A DNA stretch of 39,479 bases from an uncultured Gammaproteobacteria bacterium (lineage in GTDB: Bacteria; Pseudomonadota; Gammaproteobacteria; Pseudomonadales; UBA5518): contig CAJADV010000012.1 of the NCBI GenBank assembly GCA_903938575.1, forward strand, positions 1-39,479, given 5' to 3'. The translations under genes and the position numbers were made by a program. The notes below the pieces were generated by a model. It was not told the origin of the DNA. It saw nothing but the letters and a program-made list of their open reading frames with translations, and did no database searches. Each line of letters opens with the position of its first letter. The stretch's first letter is position 1. Positions 9,401 to 17,148 of this stretch are shown here, one piece after another.

Positions 9401-9485
9401 CGGCTACTGCGCCCAGCGCGATCAGCAGCATGAAAAGCACCAGCGTGAATTGCCAGCGCGCTACCGCGAAAGCCCAGACCCGCAT
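6435..9485 (-). CDS. RND efflux transporter, inner-membrane pump
   Basis: This 1016-residue inner-membrane proton antiporter of the RND (AcrB/MexB-like) superfamily exports hydrophobic or toxic compounds from periplasm to outside. It shows the expected twofold layout: an N-terminal helix, a large periplasmic loop, helices 2-6, a second helix pair with another loop, and helices to the C-terminus. The proton-relay acidic pair occurs at about residues 397-398 in GLLVDDAIVVVENV, and the second-half counterpart VALTGVEIKNSILLVDF is present. The start at 9485 lies four bases after the stop of the fusion-protein gene, with GAGGAC about 9 bases upstream, and is preferred over an upstream in-frame start that overlaps that gene. 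The substrate is unknown. No outer-membrane factor gene lies beside it. Confidence 0.93.
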   Translation of the reverse strand: MRVWAFAVARWQFTLVLFMLLIALGAVAVLDIPRSEDPNFPIPVSTVIVNLPGADPLDIERLVVDPIEDALAELDDIKEIRSTSRNGSGVIQLEFDWDTDPEAKHDEVVREINGLRGSLPEGIRNIELRKSNPSLVNIVQFALVDNGATPLDFKRLAEDLEDLLETVPGIRRAETWAIPRPEVRVALDPARLAQSGVDVATVVGALRGEGANIPGGAIDIGSRRYNLKTTGDYESIDEIRDTVLTVRNGSPVRVRDVAEAGWAIEEQRYLGRYNGRPAAWITANMQDGADIFAVQRGIDARIAAFREQLPATVELVAGFVQATNVRNRLDHLGRDFLIALALVGITLLPLGLRAAGIVAIAIPLSLAMGLAGLWALGFTLNQMSIAGFVVALGLLVDDAIVVVENVSRHMRDGATRVRAAIDATGQISLAVLGCTAALLLAFLPLLSLPEGAGKFTRGLPLAVVLTVLASLFVALTIIPFLASVFLPKVENPAGNRSLRLLQGIITRVYAPVVKRALTRPRTALLLAFGPLAASLLLVPGLGFSLFPAADKPQFLITINGPEGASLKATDAALRMVETELLRHPEVRHVMANLGKDNPYIYYNEFARSESPDMAQVFVGLEHWDGKRSELLLQTLRERFDQYPDARIVVSQFRNGPPIEAPLAVRIFGPDLRVLRELAGKAEQIIKQVEGTRDVVNPLRLPRIDLDLGIDTDKANLLGLGSEDADRTIRAMIAGQPAATFRDQLGDSYDITVRLPIGAAPTLALLDDIRLSPRGGGESVPLAQVADPHLVSAPERIQRRDRERLVTLTGYFADGATGSAVTASVYEALAGLQLPRGYRIVAGGEAEAASSSFGGLGAALLVAALGIVAVLVLEFGSFRSTLIVAGVVPFGILGALLALYVTGQSLSYMAIIGFVALTGVEIKNSILLVDFTNQLRQEGMPLDEAIERAGELRFLPVLLTSATAIGGLLPLAVAGSAVYAPLAIVMIGGLCSSTLLARIVTPVMYKLLPPALSRAPD

Positions 9486-9489
9486 GAGC

Positions 9490-10533
9490 TCAGTCCTCGT
9501 GGCCTGACTCGCGCACGGCCTGGCCGTCATCGAGATAGGCTGCGCCAGCGACCACTACGCGATCGGCAGGCGTCAGTCCGTCCAGTACGGCGATGCCGTC
9601 GGCGCGCAACGCACCGGTGCGGACGGTGCGCCGCAGGGCGTGGCTATCTTTGACCACGAAGAGCGTGGCTGCTCCCGCCCCGGCATCGACCAGCGCCGAC
9701 AACGGTACCAGCAGCTCCGTTCCTGATGCCGCGCGCTCGATGCTCGCCCTCGCGATCATCCCGCTGCGCAGCAGCGGATGACCCCGCTCGAGCGCGAGCT
9801 CCACCTCGAACAGGCCGGTGCCGATATCGGCCCGCCCCGCGATGCGCGCCACCCGGGCTGCGAGATCCTGCTGTGGCAGGGCACTGAAGACGATCGATGC
9901 CTGGTCACCGATGCCGAGGTGCACCACCTCGCGGTCGGTGACGCCGATGCGGAGCAGCCAGTTGGCCGTCTCTGATGACACGCTCAGCACCGGGGTTCCA
10001 GGCGCTACGGTCTCGCGGGCCTCCGCGCTGCGCGATAGCACCCGCCCCGCGGACGGCGCGCGTATCTCGGCGAAACGGCGGTTGAAGCTCGCCGAGCTCG
10101 ACTCGGCGGCGGCCATCTCGCGCGCGGTCACGGCATTTTCCAGAGCTTCCCGGGAAACGAGGCCGCGTGGGGCGAGTTCGCGGGCGCGCGCCAGATCCCG
10201 CTCGGCCTTGCGCAGTGACTCGGCGCTGCGGGTGAGCACTGACTCGAGTTCGGTGGCATCGAGTTCCGCCAGCACCTGCCCCGCCTGCACGGTATCGCCG
10301 GTGTCCACGTTGATCCGGGCGATGATGCCGGAGGATTTGAATGACAGGCGGATCTCGTCGGCGCTCTCGAGGCGGCCGGTCGCGCGCAGGGGCTCGTTCG
10401 CATCGATCACGCGCGGCGCGGCGGTGATCACCGGCGTCGTGGGTCGTGCCGCCACTGCCAGCGGCTCTTCACGCTCGCCGCAGGCGATCAGCGCCGCCGT
10501 CAGCATGAGAATGGCTGTGATCCGCAGGCACAT
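9490..10533 (-). CDS. RND efflux periplasmic adaptor (membrane fusion lipoprotein)
   Basis: This 347-residue adaptor links the RND pump to an outer-membrane channel. The signal peptide ends in LIAC, so Cys18 is the likely lipid anchor. A biotinyl-lipoyl-like half motif (DTGDTVQAGQVLAELD) precedes a helical hairpin (about 80-140) and the returning half APSAGRVLSRSAEARETVAPG, followed by beta-barrel and membrane-proximal domains. I start it at 10533, because the open frame upstream runs into the hydrolase gene, whose stop is 11 bases before this ATG. It is the middle gene of a hydrolase-adaptor-pump operon. The order adaptor then pump is standard for the family; the upstream hydrolase is not. 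Confidence 0.92.
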   Translation of the reverse strand: MCLRITAILMLTAALIACGEREEPLAVAARPTTPVITAAPRVIDANEPLRATGRLESADEIRLSFKSSGIIARINVDTGDTVQAGQVLAELDATELESVLTRSAESLRKAERDLARARELAPRGLVSREALENAVTAREMAAAESSSASFNRRFAEIRAPSAGRVLSRSAEARETVAPGTPVLSVSSETANWLLRIGVTDREVVHLGIGDQASIVFSALPQQDLAARVARIAGRADIGTGLFEVELALERGHPLLRSGMIARASIERAASGTELLVPLSALVDAGAGAATLFVVKDSHALRRTVRTGALRADGIAVLDGLTPADRVVVAGAAYLDDGQAVRESGHED

Positions 10534-10544
10534 CCCGGGCTTAC

Positions 10545-11876
10545 TCAGCGAGCTGCGGTGGCGGCGTCCTGCCGGAGCCACTCCAGGCCCTGCGCGTGCC
10601 GGCGCTGGAAGCCCTTCCACACCGTGATGCCCTCGGTGCCGGGGCTGATTTCGTTCCAGCGGCCTTGCTGGTCCTGCGGCCAGGTGCCGGCGGCGGCGTC
10701 AGTCACTGCAAGCTCCAGGTAGGACGCGCGGCTGGCGTCGTCCTTCACATAGCGGTCGAGGAAGGCGGTGATGAAGTGCAGGTTGATGCCGATGATGCGG
10801 TCCTTGCGCCACACCGGGTCCTCGAACCAGTCCGTGTTCCAGAGGTCCTGGCGCATCTCCGCAGGTGCCGGCCCCAAGCCGATCGCATGCCCGCCCTCGC
10901 GGTACGTGAGCAGATAGCGCGTCGTGTCGCTCGCGCCTTCGAAGAAAGCCTTCGCGCCGGTGCTGTAGTCGACGGTCTGGTCGTGGTTGCCGGCGATAAG
11001 CAGCAGGGGCGCATGGATGCCGCGCAGACCCTCGCTGCCCCACGCCGACAGGGAACCGCCGCCAGCAGGGGCGATCGCTACGACTGCCTTCAGGTTTTGC
11101 ACCAGCACCGCGTCGCGCTCGGCGCCGTTGCGGCCATAGGGTTCGAGCAGGCCGCCTGGAGTTGCCTTCGCGATCGGGCCTTCCGTGTCGAGCACCGCGC
11201 CGGAGGAGGTGAGCACGCCATAGCCGCCCATCGAGTAGCCCACCAGCGCCGTGCGCATCGGGTCCACGAGACCTTCGTCGGCGAGGCTTTGCTGCAGCGA
11301 GCGCGCCACGAAGCCGATGTCCAGCGGGCGCCGCAGCAGCACTTTCGGGAAGCCCACACGGCCGTCGCTGTAGGGGTCCATGTGGCGGATAGCCGCGACC
11401 ACGTAGCCCTTGGTGGCGAGGTTCTCGGTGAGCCAGGTGAGCCCTGCGGTGACGTTGCCATAACCGTGGGACACGACCACCAGCGGGCTCTTTTGCTTTA
11501 GCGCGGGCGCATCGCGCACGGCTATGCCGGGCACGCTGAACGCTGCGTTCGGCGCGGGTGGCTCGGCAGGAAGGCTGTCGTGATAGGTCTCGGCTTGCGC
11601 GTCGGCGACGGCCTCGGCCGGATACCAGATATCCACCGCGATGTTGCGGTCAGCGTGCGGCGGCAGACCTACCACCGCACCCGCGATGCCCAGCCAGCCG
11701 AGCGGATCGACCTGGTCTTTGTGCACCAGCGTGATGGTGCGCACGCCCACCGCAAGCGTGCCGGGCGCTGCGAGCTCCGGGGCGTCGATGCCCGGTCGGC
11801 TCGGAATGTCCTCTGCCGGTGCCCTTGCGGCTGCCAACCCGAGCAGGCTGATGATCAATACGCGACGCAGTTGCAT
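10545..11876 (-). CDS. Secreted alpha/beta hydrolase (PAF-acetylhydrolase/dienelactone-hydrolase-like)
   Basis: A 443-residue alpha/beta-hydrolase with an N-terminal signal peptide (LIISLLGLAAARAPAE), so probably periplasmic. The catalytic triad is visible: Ser215 in the nucleophile elbow GYSMGGYG, Asp299 in AGNHDQTVDYS, and His330 in GGHAIGLG. VVVSHGYGN supplies the oxyanion region. The overall plan, including the DIWYPA strand near the N-terminus, resembles platelet-activating-factor acetylhydrolase and dienelactone-hydrolase relatives, which act on esters or lactones. It is first in an operon with an RND adaptor and pump (11-bp gap), suggesting that it hydrolyses a compound the pump exports or detoxifies. 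That link is inference from gene order. Confidence 0.85.
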   Translation of the reverse strand: MQLRRVLIISLLGLAAARAPAEDIPSRPGIDAPELAAPGTLAVGVRTITLVHKDQVDPLGWLGIAGAVVGLPPHADRNIAVDIWYPAEAVADAQAETYHDSLPAEPPAPNAAFSVPGIAVRDAPALKQKSPLVVVSHGYGNVTAGLTWLTENLATKGYVVAAIRHMDPYSDGRVGFPKVLLRRPLDIGFVARSLQQSLADEGLVDPMRTALVGYSMGGYGVLTSSGAVLDTEGPIAKATPGGLLEPYGRNGAERDAVLVQNLKAVVAIAPAGGGSLSAWGSEGLRGIHAPLLLIAGNHDQTVDYSTGAKAFFEGASDTTRYLLTYREGGHAIGLGPAPAEMRQDLWNTDWFEDPVWRKDRIIGINLHFITAFLDRYVKDDASRASYLELAVTDAAAGTWPQDQQGRWNEISPGTEGITVWKGFQRRHAQGLEWLRQDAATAAR

Positions 11877-11967
11877 AGGCGCTTCTCTGGTGGGCGGGTG
11901 AGGCCGGGCGGATGGTAATGGCTCGGCGGTTGGATGTCTCTCTGCGGCCAGCGAGCGCGCCGCGACT

Positions 11968-12408
11968 TCAACCCGTCACGTCCTCCGCCCCGATCGCTGC
12001 CAGTGCCGCGTGGCCGATGTCGGCATCGATCTCCTGACTGGCGCCAGAGACACCGATCGAGCCGAGCAGCATCCCGTCCTGACGCACAGGGAAGCCGCCA
12101 CGCGCGGCCACATAACCCTCGATCGCCTCGACGATCTTCTGTTCGCCCGGCAGGAGGCTGTTCACGTAGGCCTCCCACTGCCCCGAACTCATGTTCATGT
12201 TCGCGGCCGTGAAAGCCTTGCGCTCGGCCGTGATGGCGGCGATGGGCAGCGCGCCATCCATGGTCACGAAGCCCACGCGGTGTGCGGCGCTGTCGCAGAT
12301 CGCCACGTGTATGCGCACGTCGAGCGCTTGCGCGCGGGCGACGGCGGCATTCAGCAGCGCGAGGATTGCTTCGGTGGTGAGCGTGGCGCGGGGGGTGGAG
12401 ATGTTCAT
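11968..12408 (-). CDS. GlcG/HbpS-family protein
   Basis: This 146-residue single-domain protein belongs to the GlcG/HbpS (DUF336) family. It has the family patterns AICDSAAHRVGFVTMDGALP, AERKAFTAANM, and a C-terminal stretch GGFPVRQDGMLLGSIGVSGAS. HbpS members bind haem; others occur beside glycolate oxidase or in xenobiotic operons with poorly known function. The ATG at 12408 is chosen because TTGAGG sits about six bases upstream; the longer frame has no good start and overlaps the toxin gene. It follows the toxin gene with a 7-bp gap, so it may be co-transcribed with the toxin-antitoxin pair. Function here is unknown. Confidence 0.88.
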   Translation of the reverse strand: MNISTPRATLTTEAILALLNAAVARAQALDVRIHVAICDSAAHRVGFVTMDGALPIAAITAERKAFTAANMNMSSGQWEAYVNSLLPGEQKIVEAIEGYVAARGGFPVRQDGMLLGSIGVSGASQEIDADIGHAALAAIGAEDVTG

Positions 12409-12415
12409 GGTTACC

Positions 12416-12805
12416 TCAAGTGTTCCAGAGTGCCGGGAAATCGAACGATATCTGCTGCTGGTGGCGGATCGAGAGCAGATATACCGCACCGCCCACGTGT
12501 GCATAAAGCACCAGGTAGTGTGTCATCACGTACTCGCGAAGTTCCCCATCCGGGCCGAGCTTCCGCAATTGCGCCGAGAGTTTCGCGGCACCGTTGGCGG
12601 TCTCCAGGGAATGCGCGGGTCTGTCCAGAAAGGAGCGCCCTGCGCGTGGAAACCGCTGCAGATTCGGGATGACGGTGACGGTCAGTTCGTCGAGCAGGGT
12701 ATCGAATTGTCGAGGGATATCCGCATGCTTGAGAAAGGCCTCGATCTCGTCGAGGTTCTGTTCGAAGCGGGATGTGAGTTTGACGATGATCTTCCGGGTC
12801 GCCAT
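12416..12805 (-). CDS. RelE/ParE-family toxin
   Basis: The 129-residue protein has the RelE/ParE toxin plan: an N-terminal strand, a helical hairpin (RFEQNLDEIEAFL), a central PRAGRSFLDRP loop, and a C-terminal sheet (YLVLYAHVGGAVYLLSIRHQQQ). Toxins of this fold either cut ribosome-bound mRNA (RelE) or inhibit gyrase (ParE); the sequence does not decide between them. The gene starts 11 bases after the antitoxin stop, the usual antitoxin-first order. The conserved SIRHQ segment near the end is typical of the ParE-like branch. It is about 30 residues longer than typical RelE/ParE proteins, through an insertion around residues 55-85. Confidence 0.85.
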   Translation of the reverse strand: MATRKIIVKLTSRFEQNLDEIEAFLKHADIPRQFDTLLDELTVTVIPNLQRFPRAGRSFLDRPAHSLETANGAAKLSAQLRKLGPDGELREYVMTHYLVLYAHVGGAVYLLSIRHQQQISFDFPALWNT

Positions 12806-12816
12806 GGATACACGCC

Positions 12817-13110
12817 TCAGCGGCCGGCGCGTCTGCGTTTGATTGCCGCAAGTGCGCGCCCGGCATCCCTCAGCTTGCCCGACGCCACATCGGCCAAACC
12901 GCGGCGGGCGTCATCGATCAGCAGCAGGTGGATCCGCTCCCGCTCCAGCCGATGGTAGTGCTCCAGCCTGTCGGCATCGATGATCGCAACGTAGCTTTCA
13001 CCGTTCTTGGTGATGATCTTCTCGGCGCCGGCTTTCACCTCGTCGGCCAGTTCCGACAGGTTTGCCCTGGCGCGCGAGAGCGAAACGACGTCGCTTGCGA
13101 AGATTGCCAT
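12817..13110 (-). CDS. Phd/YefM-family antitoxin
   Basis: This 97-residue protein resembles Phd/YefM antitoxins. The N-terminal half (DVVSLSRARANLSELADEVK) matches the dimerising, DNA-binding domain, and EKIITKNGESYVAIID is the characteristic strand-turn-strand. The charged, helical C-terminal half would wrap around the toxin. I start at 13110 (MAIFASDVV); an in-frame upstream ATG at 13146 would add 12 residues without a ribosome-binding site. Members of this family normally repress their own promoter. An inverted repeat lies just upstream at 13129-13155. The partner toxin follows directly. Confidence 0.87.
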   Translation of the reverse strand: MAIFASDVVSLSRARANLSELADEVKAGAEKIITKNGESYVAIIDADRLEHYHRLERERIHLLLIDDARRGLADVASGKLRDAGRALAAIKRRRAGR

Positions 13111-13128
13111 GAGCAGACTCTCAAAAAA

Positions 13129-13155
13129 GTGTACAGAATCCGACACAGCTTACAC
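13129..13155. promoter_or_regulatory. Possible operator: GTGTA-N17-TACAC inverted repeat
   Basis: GTGTA at 13129-13133 pairs with TACAC at 13151-13155 and lies 18-45 bases upstream of the antitoxin start. On the minus strand the near arm gives TACACT, a fair -10 hexamer, but I see no convincing -35. Auto-repression at a promoter-proximal palindrome is usual for Phd-type antitoxins. The assignment rests on position alone. Confidence 0.3.
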
Positions 13156-13215
13156 GCTCGCTTGCGGGTGTGGCAGTGGGCGGCGCGACAGCGTGTTCTG
13201 TCGGCTACGCCCCTC

Positions 13216-14448
13216 TCACCTCGCCAGATACCGGATATGCAAGGCCTTCAGCGTCCGCAACGACAAACCGGGTATATGCGAGGGCGGCGGCTCCGAGGGA
13301 TCCAGCGCGATATCGTCCAGCGCCTGCACCAGTGCGCGGAAGGCCACCTGCAGTTCGAGTCGCGCGTAGGGCGCCCCGAGGCAGGTGTGCACGCCGTAGC
13401 TGAAGGCGAGATGTGCGCGCGGATTGGGGCGGTCGAGGTCGAGCTCCGCGGGCCGCGCGAAGACCGATGCGTCGCGGTTGGCTGCGGCAAAGCGCAAATG
13501 CACCATGGAGCCTGCGGGAATGTGCACGCCCTCGAGTTCGGCGTCCTGCACGGCCACGCGGAAGAAACCCGCGCTCGGCGATTCGAGTCGCAACACTTCT
13601 TCGACAAAACGTTCCACCCGTGAGGGATCGGCACGCAGCGCTGCGGCGATGTCCGGGCGTTGCGCGAGGATCATCATGCCGGAGCCGAGCGCGCTGGTGG
13701 CGGTCTCGTGGCCGCCCACGATCAGATGCTCGGCGAGTCCCACTTTTTCCGCGAGCGGCATCGGGCTGCCGTCGGCCATCTTCGCATTCGCCAGTTCCGT
13801 GAGGATGTCCTCGCCGGGCGTGGCGAGCTTCGCTTCCATGTGCGCGACCAGATACTTCTGCAGAGCGATCTCTTCCTGCGCCACGTAGAGTTCGCGCTCC
13901 TCGCTCAGCCCGTAAGCAAGCGGCTCCACCCACACATCCGACCAGTGCTTGATGCGGTCGGCGTCTTCCGCCGGTACGCCGAGCAGCCGTGTGACGACGC
14001 GCATCGGCAGTGTCCAGGCGAAATCGCGCATGAACTCGCAGCCCTCACGTTGACGCAGCTGTGCCACCAGCGCATCGACCACGTCGGCAATGAAGTCTTT
14101 TTGCGCTGCGACGCGTGCCGGCATGAACGCCTTGCTCACCGCTGCGCGGTAGGCGGTGTGGGCGGGCGGATCGGTGGTGAGCTTGGTATCGCGCGGGAAG
14201 CCTTCGCTTTCCAGCAGGGCGCGGGCGCGTGGTGTCTTGATGAGTTGCGCGTCGGGGTGGGCGCGGAAGTCGATAGACCAGATCGCCGGCTGGGTGACCA
14301 CATGGCGGATGGCAGCGTGGCTGCTCACCATGTACGCGTTGATCTCCGGCATGAAATACACCGGGGCCCGCGCGAGCAGCGCCTCGTAGCAGGCAAAGGG
14401 GTCTTCCTGTGTCACCGGGTCGAGCAGGTTGATGTCGCTCGGCTTCAT
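13216..14448 (-). CDS. Cytochrome P450 (first of a coupled pair, downstream gene)
   Basis: This is a 410-residue soluble bacterial class I cytochrome P450. All diagnostic motifs are visible: the I-helix oxygen-activation motif GGHETATS, the K-helix ExxR in EEVLRLES, and the haem-binding loop FSYGVHTCLG with the thiolate ligand at Cys356. There is no membrane anchor. Its ATG at 14448 overlaps the TGA of the upstream P450 gene (ATGA), so the two are translationally coupled. Bacterial P450s of this type hydroxylate terpenoids, steroids, alkanes or fatty acids using electrons from ferredoxin; no ferredoxin or ferredoxin reductase gene is in the window. The substrate cannot be assigned from sequence. 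Confidence 0.95.
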   Translation of the reverse strand: MKPSDINLLDPVTQEDPFACYEALLARAPVYFMPEINAYMVSSHAAIRHVVTQPAIWSIDFRAHPDAQLIKTPRARALLESEGFPRDTKLTTDPPAHTAYRAAVSKAFMPARVAAQKDFIADVVDALVAQLRQREGCEFMRDFAWTLPMRVVTRLLGVPAEDADRIKHWSDVWVEPLAYGLSEERELYVAQEEIALQKYLVAHMEAKLATPGEDILTELANAKMADGSPMPLAEKVGLAEHLIVGGHETATSALGSGMMILAQRPDIAAALRADPSRVERFVEEVLRLESPSAGFFRVAVQDAELEGVHIPAGSMVHLRFAAANRDASVFARPAELDLDRPNPRAHLAFSYGVHTCLGAPYARLELQVAFRALVQALDDIALDPSEPPPSHIPGLSLRTLKALHIRYLAR

Positions 14449-15665
14449 GCGGGTTCCTCAACGGAGGGTCCGTTGCGCTGGCACGATACCAGAAGCCCCG
14501 CGGGCGACCGTACCGAGGGATTGTCCTGGCGCCAGCGCGGGGCCTCGCAGAGCCTGAAGTCGCGCCCCGCGGCAAACAGCGCCTCGAAGAGCAGGCGCGC
14601 CTCGGTGCGCGCGAGGCTCGCTCCCAGGCAGAAATGTGCACCGCCGCCGAAGGTGAGCAGGCGCGTGCCGCAGTCGCGGTCGACGTCGAAGCGATCAGGG
14701 TCCGGGAACTGCGCCGGGTCGCGATTGGCTGCGGCCAGCGACAGGAAGAGATCGCTCCCGGCCGGGATGTGGACGCCGCCGAGTTCGAGCGCCTGCGGCG
14801 CATGGCGCGTGCTCGAGGGGGCTGAGGGGCAGTGACGCAGGGATTCCTCGATAACCCGCGGCAGCAGCGCGGGCTCGGCCTGCACCCGCGCCATCGCGGC
14901 AGGATGCTCGAGCAGGCGCAGCAGCGTGTTGGTGATCAGCCCGGCGGTGGTGTCGATGGCGGCCGTGACGATCAGCACCGCGTTGGCGATCACCTCGGCC
15001 TCGCTCAAGTGTCCGCCCTGGCGGTCGGGTGCGCGCAGTTGGTCGATGATGCCGCCGAGGTGCTGGCCGCGTGCGGCCGTGATTTTTGCGTGGAAGTACT
15101 CGGCGAGTCCCTTCACTGCGGCAAAACCGTCGCCTGTCTGCAGCCCGTCGGTGGTGAACAGCGGCTGCACCTGCTCTTCCCATTCCCCGGGCTCGATGGC
15201 GAAGAGGTGCCGGATCACCTCCGATGGCAGGCGCTGCGCGACCAGGCCGGCGAAGTTCGCTGGCCGCAGGCTCGCCTCGTCAATGAAGCCCGCCACCAGT
15301 GCCGCCGAACGCTCGCGCACCAGCGCTGCCAGCTGCTCTGCCGCAGCCGGCGTGAACAGCCGCGCCACCAGTGCCCGGGCGCGGCGATGGGTCTCGCCGT
15401 TCTGCGACATCAGCCAGTTGGCCACCACCGATTCCACCGGATTGTCCGGCCCGCCGAAGCCGCGCGAGACGCCGCTGCCGGCGAGCTGGGCCGGATCGCG
15501 CAGCACGCGGTTCACCAGGTCCCAACCCGAAACGAGGAAAAGCCCCTCGCCCGCATCCCGCACCGGGGCTTCGTCACGGATCTGGTTCCACAGATCGAAG
15601 TAGTCCTCGCGCGGGGTGAGCGAGAGAATGCCCCAGCCGCGGGGCAGATCGGATAAGGTTGGCAT
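14445..15665 (-). CDS. Cytochrome P450 (upstream gene of coupled pair)
   Basis: This 406-residue P450 is clearly different from its neighbour. The I-helix reads TAAIDTTAGL (an AxDTT variant), the K-helix ESLR, and the haem loop FGGGAHFCLGASLAR with Cys346 as ligand. The ATG at 15665 is chosen because GGGAGG lies just upstream and the protein then starts with the normal N-terminal region (PRGWGILSLTPREDYFDLWNQ); the frame is open much further upstream but runs across the divergent alcohol dehydrogenase gene. Only 54 bases separate the two divergent starts. The pairing of two distinct P450s suggests successive or alternative oxidations of one substrate. Confidence 0.94.
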   Translation of the reverse strand: MPTLSDLPRGWGILSLTPREDYFDLWNQIRDEAPVRDAGEGLFLVSGWDLVNRVLRDPAQLAGSGVSRGFGGPDNPVESVVANWLMSQNGETHRRARALVARLFTPAAAEQLAALVRERSAALVAGFIDEASLRPANFAGLVAQRLPSEVIRHLFAIEPGEWEEQVQPLFTTDGLQTGDGFAAVKGLAEYFHAKITAARGQHLGGIIDQLRAPDRQGGHLSEAEVIANAVLIVTAAIDTTAGLITNTLLRLLEHPAAMARVQAEPALLPRVIEESLRHCPSAPSSTRHAPQALELGGVHIPAGSDLFLSLAAANRDPAQFPDPDRFDVDRDCGTRLLTFGGGAHFCLGASLARTEARLLFEALFAAGRDFRLCEAPRWRQDNPSVRSPAGLLVSCQRNGPSVEEPA

Positions 15666-15719
15666 GGGCCTCCCGGGAGTTCCCGGCGTGGTGCTGCGAT
15701 GCGGAGACTGAACACACGC

Positions 15720-16655
15720 ATGAAAGCGGTCAAGTACGTTGATGGCAAGGTCGAGATCGTGGAGGTGCCTGCGCCTACCGGTCCGGGCCTGCGTGTGCGG
15801 GTCTCGTCCTGCGGCATCTGCGGCTCTGATCTCGCGATGCTCGCGGCGGGTTTTCCGATGGCCGGAATTCCCGGTCACGAGATTGCCGGCCATCTGGACG
15901 ACGGTACACCGGTGGCCATCGAGCCCACCGCCCCCTGCGGGAGCTGCGAGTTCTGTTTGGCCGGTAACTACCAGGTCTGCCGCTCCGGGGTCTCCATGAT
16001 TTTCGGTGTCGGTCGCAACGGCGGCATGGCCGAGGAATTGATCGTCCCGCCGCGCTGCATCGTGCCGCTGCCGCGGCGCATCGACGTCAGCAACGCGAGC
16101 CTGGTCGAGCCGCTTGCCGTCGCCATCCACGGCATGCGCCGCGCGCGGCTGGGCCCCCGTCATCGCGTGGTGGTGATCGGCGGCGGCACCATCGGCCTGT
16201 GTGCCGTTGCCGCGGCGCGTGCCGCAGGCTGCGAGGTGGCGCTGGTCGCGCGACACGACCACCAGAAACTTGTCGGTGCGCGCCTCGGTGCCACCGAGCC
16301 GCGTGGCGAGTACGATGTGGCGGTGGACAGCGCCGGTACCGCCACGGCCCTTGCCGATGCCTGCCAGTGGCTGCGCCCGAACGGCATGCTTCTGCTGTTG
16401 GCGGCCTCGTGGGATACCATCGAGCTGCCGGGGTTGGTGCTCGCGGCCAAGGAGATCGAGATCAGCGTTTCAACGATGTACGGGCAGGACGGCGTCTCGC
16501 GCGACATCGACAATGCGGCGCGGCTGCTCGGTGCCAATCCGCTGATTGGCGAGTCGATCGTGACGCACCGGTTTCCGCTCGCCGCTGCAGCAGAGGCCTT
16601 TGCCGTGGCCGCTGATCGCCGCGCCGGCGCCATCAAAGTTCTGCTTGAACCCTAG
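15720..16655 (+). CDS. Zinc-dependent alcohol dehydrogenase (MDR family)
   Basis: A 311-residue medium-chain dehydrogenase that would oxidise an alcohol with NAD(P)+. The catalytic zinc ligands are visible at Cys31 (in CGICGSD) and His53-Glu54 (GHE), and four structural-zinc cysteines occur at 73, 76, 79 and 87 (CGSCEFCLAGNYQVC). The Rossmann motif GGGTIGL follows near residue 150. I use the ATG at 15720, giving the usual MKAVKY start; an in-frame ATG at 15699 would add seven residues. The protein is shorter than the typical 340-350 residues. It is first in the plus-strand oxidative operon and divergent from the P450 pair, suggesting that it oxidises an alcohol made by a P450. Confidence 0.92.
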   Translation: MKAVKYVDGKVEIVEVPAPTGPGLRVRVSSCGICGSDLAMLAAGFPMAGIPGHEIAGHLDDGTPVAIEPTAPCGSCEFCLAGNYQVCRSGVSMIFGVGRNGGMAEELIVPPRCIVPLPRRIDVSNASLVEPLAVAIHGMRRARLGPRHRVVVIGGGTIGLCAVAAARAAGCEVALVARHDHQKLVGARLGATEPRGEYDVAVDSAGTATALADACQWLRPNGMLLLLAASWDTIELPGLVLAAKEIEISVSTMYGQDGVSRDIDNAARLLGANPLIGESIVTHRFPLAAAAEAFAVAADRRAGAIKVLLEP

Positions 16656-16679
16656 CCCGATCATACGAGGACCCGCCCC

Positions 16680-17111
16680 ATGAGCACCGACTCCCGCCGC
16701 CAGCGCATGGCCGCCCTCGCTGCAGAGCATGTGCGTGCCGAGGACGCGGGCGATGTCGACGCCACGCTCGCCACCTTCCAGGACGATGCGGCCTTCGAGT
16801 TGTTTCCCTGTGGCTTGCGCCTCTCCGGGCATGAGCGCATCCGGCGCTACTACCAGTATTTCTTCAGCACCTCGTTGAAGCGCTGCGTCGGCTACACCAC
16901 GCGTGCCACCTGCGAGGGAGACGAGGGCATGGTGGTGGAGATGACCGTGACGCTCGGTTATCCGGGCGGCGCCACGCGCGATTTCCGCGTGCTCACGATT
17001 TTTCCGTACGGCGAGACGGCGCTGCTCGGCGAGCGCATCTATGCCGATATGGAGTTTTTCCGCGTTATTTTCGGTCCCCTCCTCGCCGAGGCGGAACCGA
17101 TGCCCGCCTGA
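16680..17111 (+). CDS. SnoaL-like / NTF2-fold protein
   Basis: This is a 143-residue single-domain protein of the NTF2-like (SnoaL) superfamily. It has the usual opening helix with a conserved acidic region ([24 protein letters not shown]), a middle segment [14 protein letters not shown], and a C-terminal sheet ending in [11 protein letters not shown]. The fold covers ester cyclases, dehydratases, ketosteroid isomerases and limonene-epoxide-hydrolase-like enzymes, so a role in converting a P450-derived intermediate is plausible but not provable here. GAGGA lies about ten bases upstream of the ATG, and the gene follows the alcohol dehydrogenase by 24 bases. No catalytic residue assignment is possible by eye. 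Confidence 0.85.
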   Translation: MSTDSRRQRMAALAAEHVRAEDAGDVDATLATFQDDAAFELFPCGLRLSGHERIRRYYQYFFSTSLKRCVGYTTRATCEGDEGMVVEMTVTLGYPGGATRDFRVLTIFPYGETALLGERIYADMEFFRVIFGPLLAEAEPMPA

Positions 17112-17148
17112 TGCCGGGGGAGGTTCGAGTGCGTTTGTTCCAAGGGTC

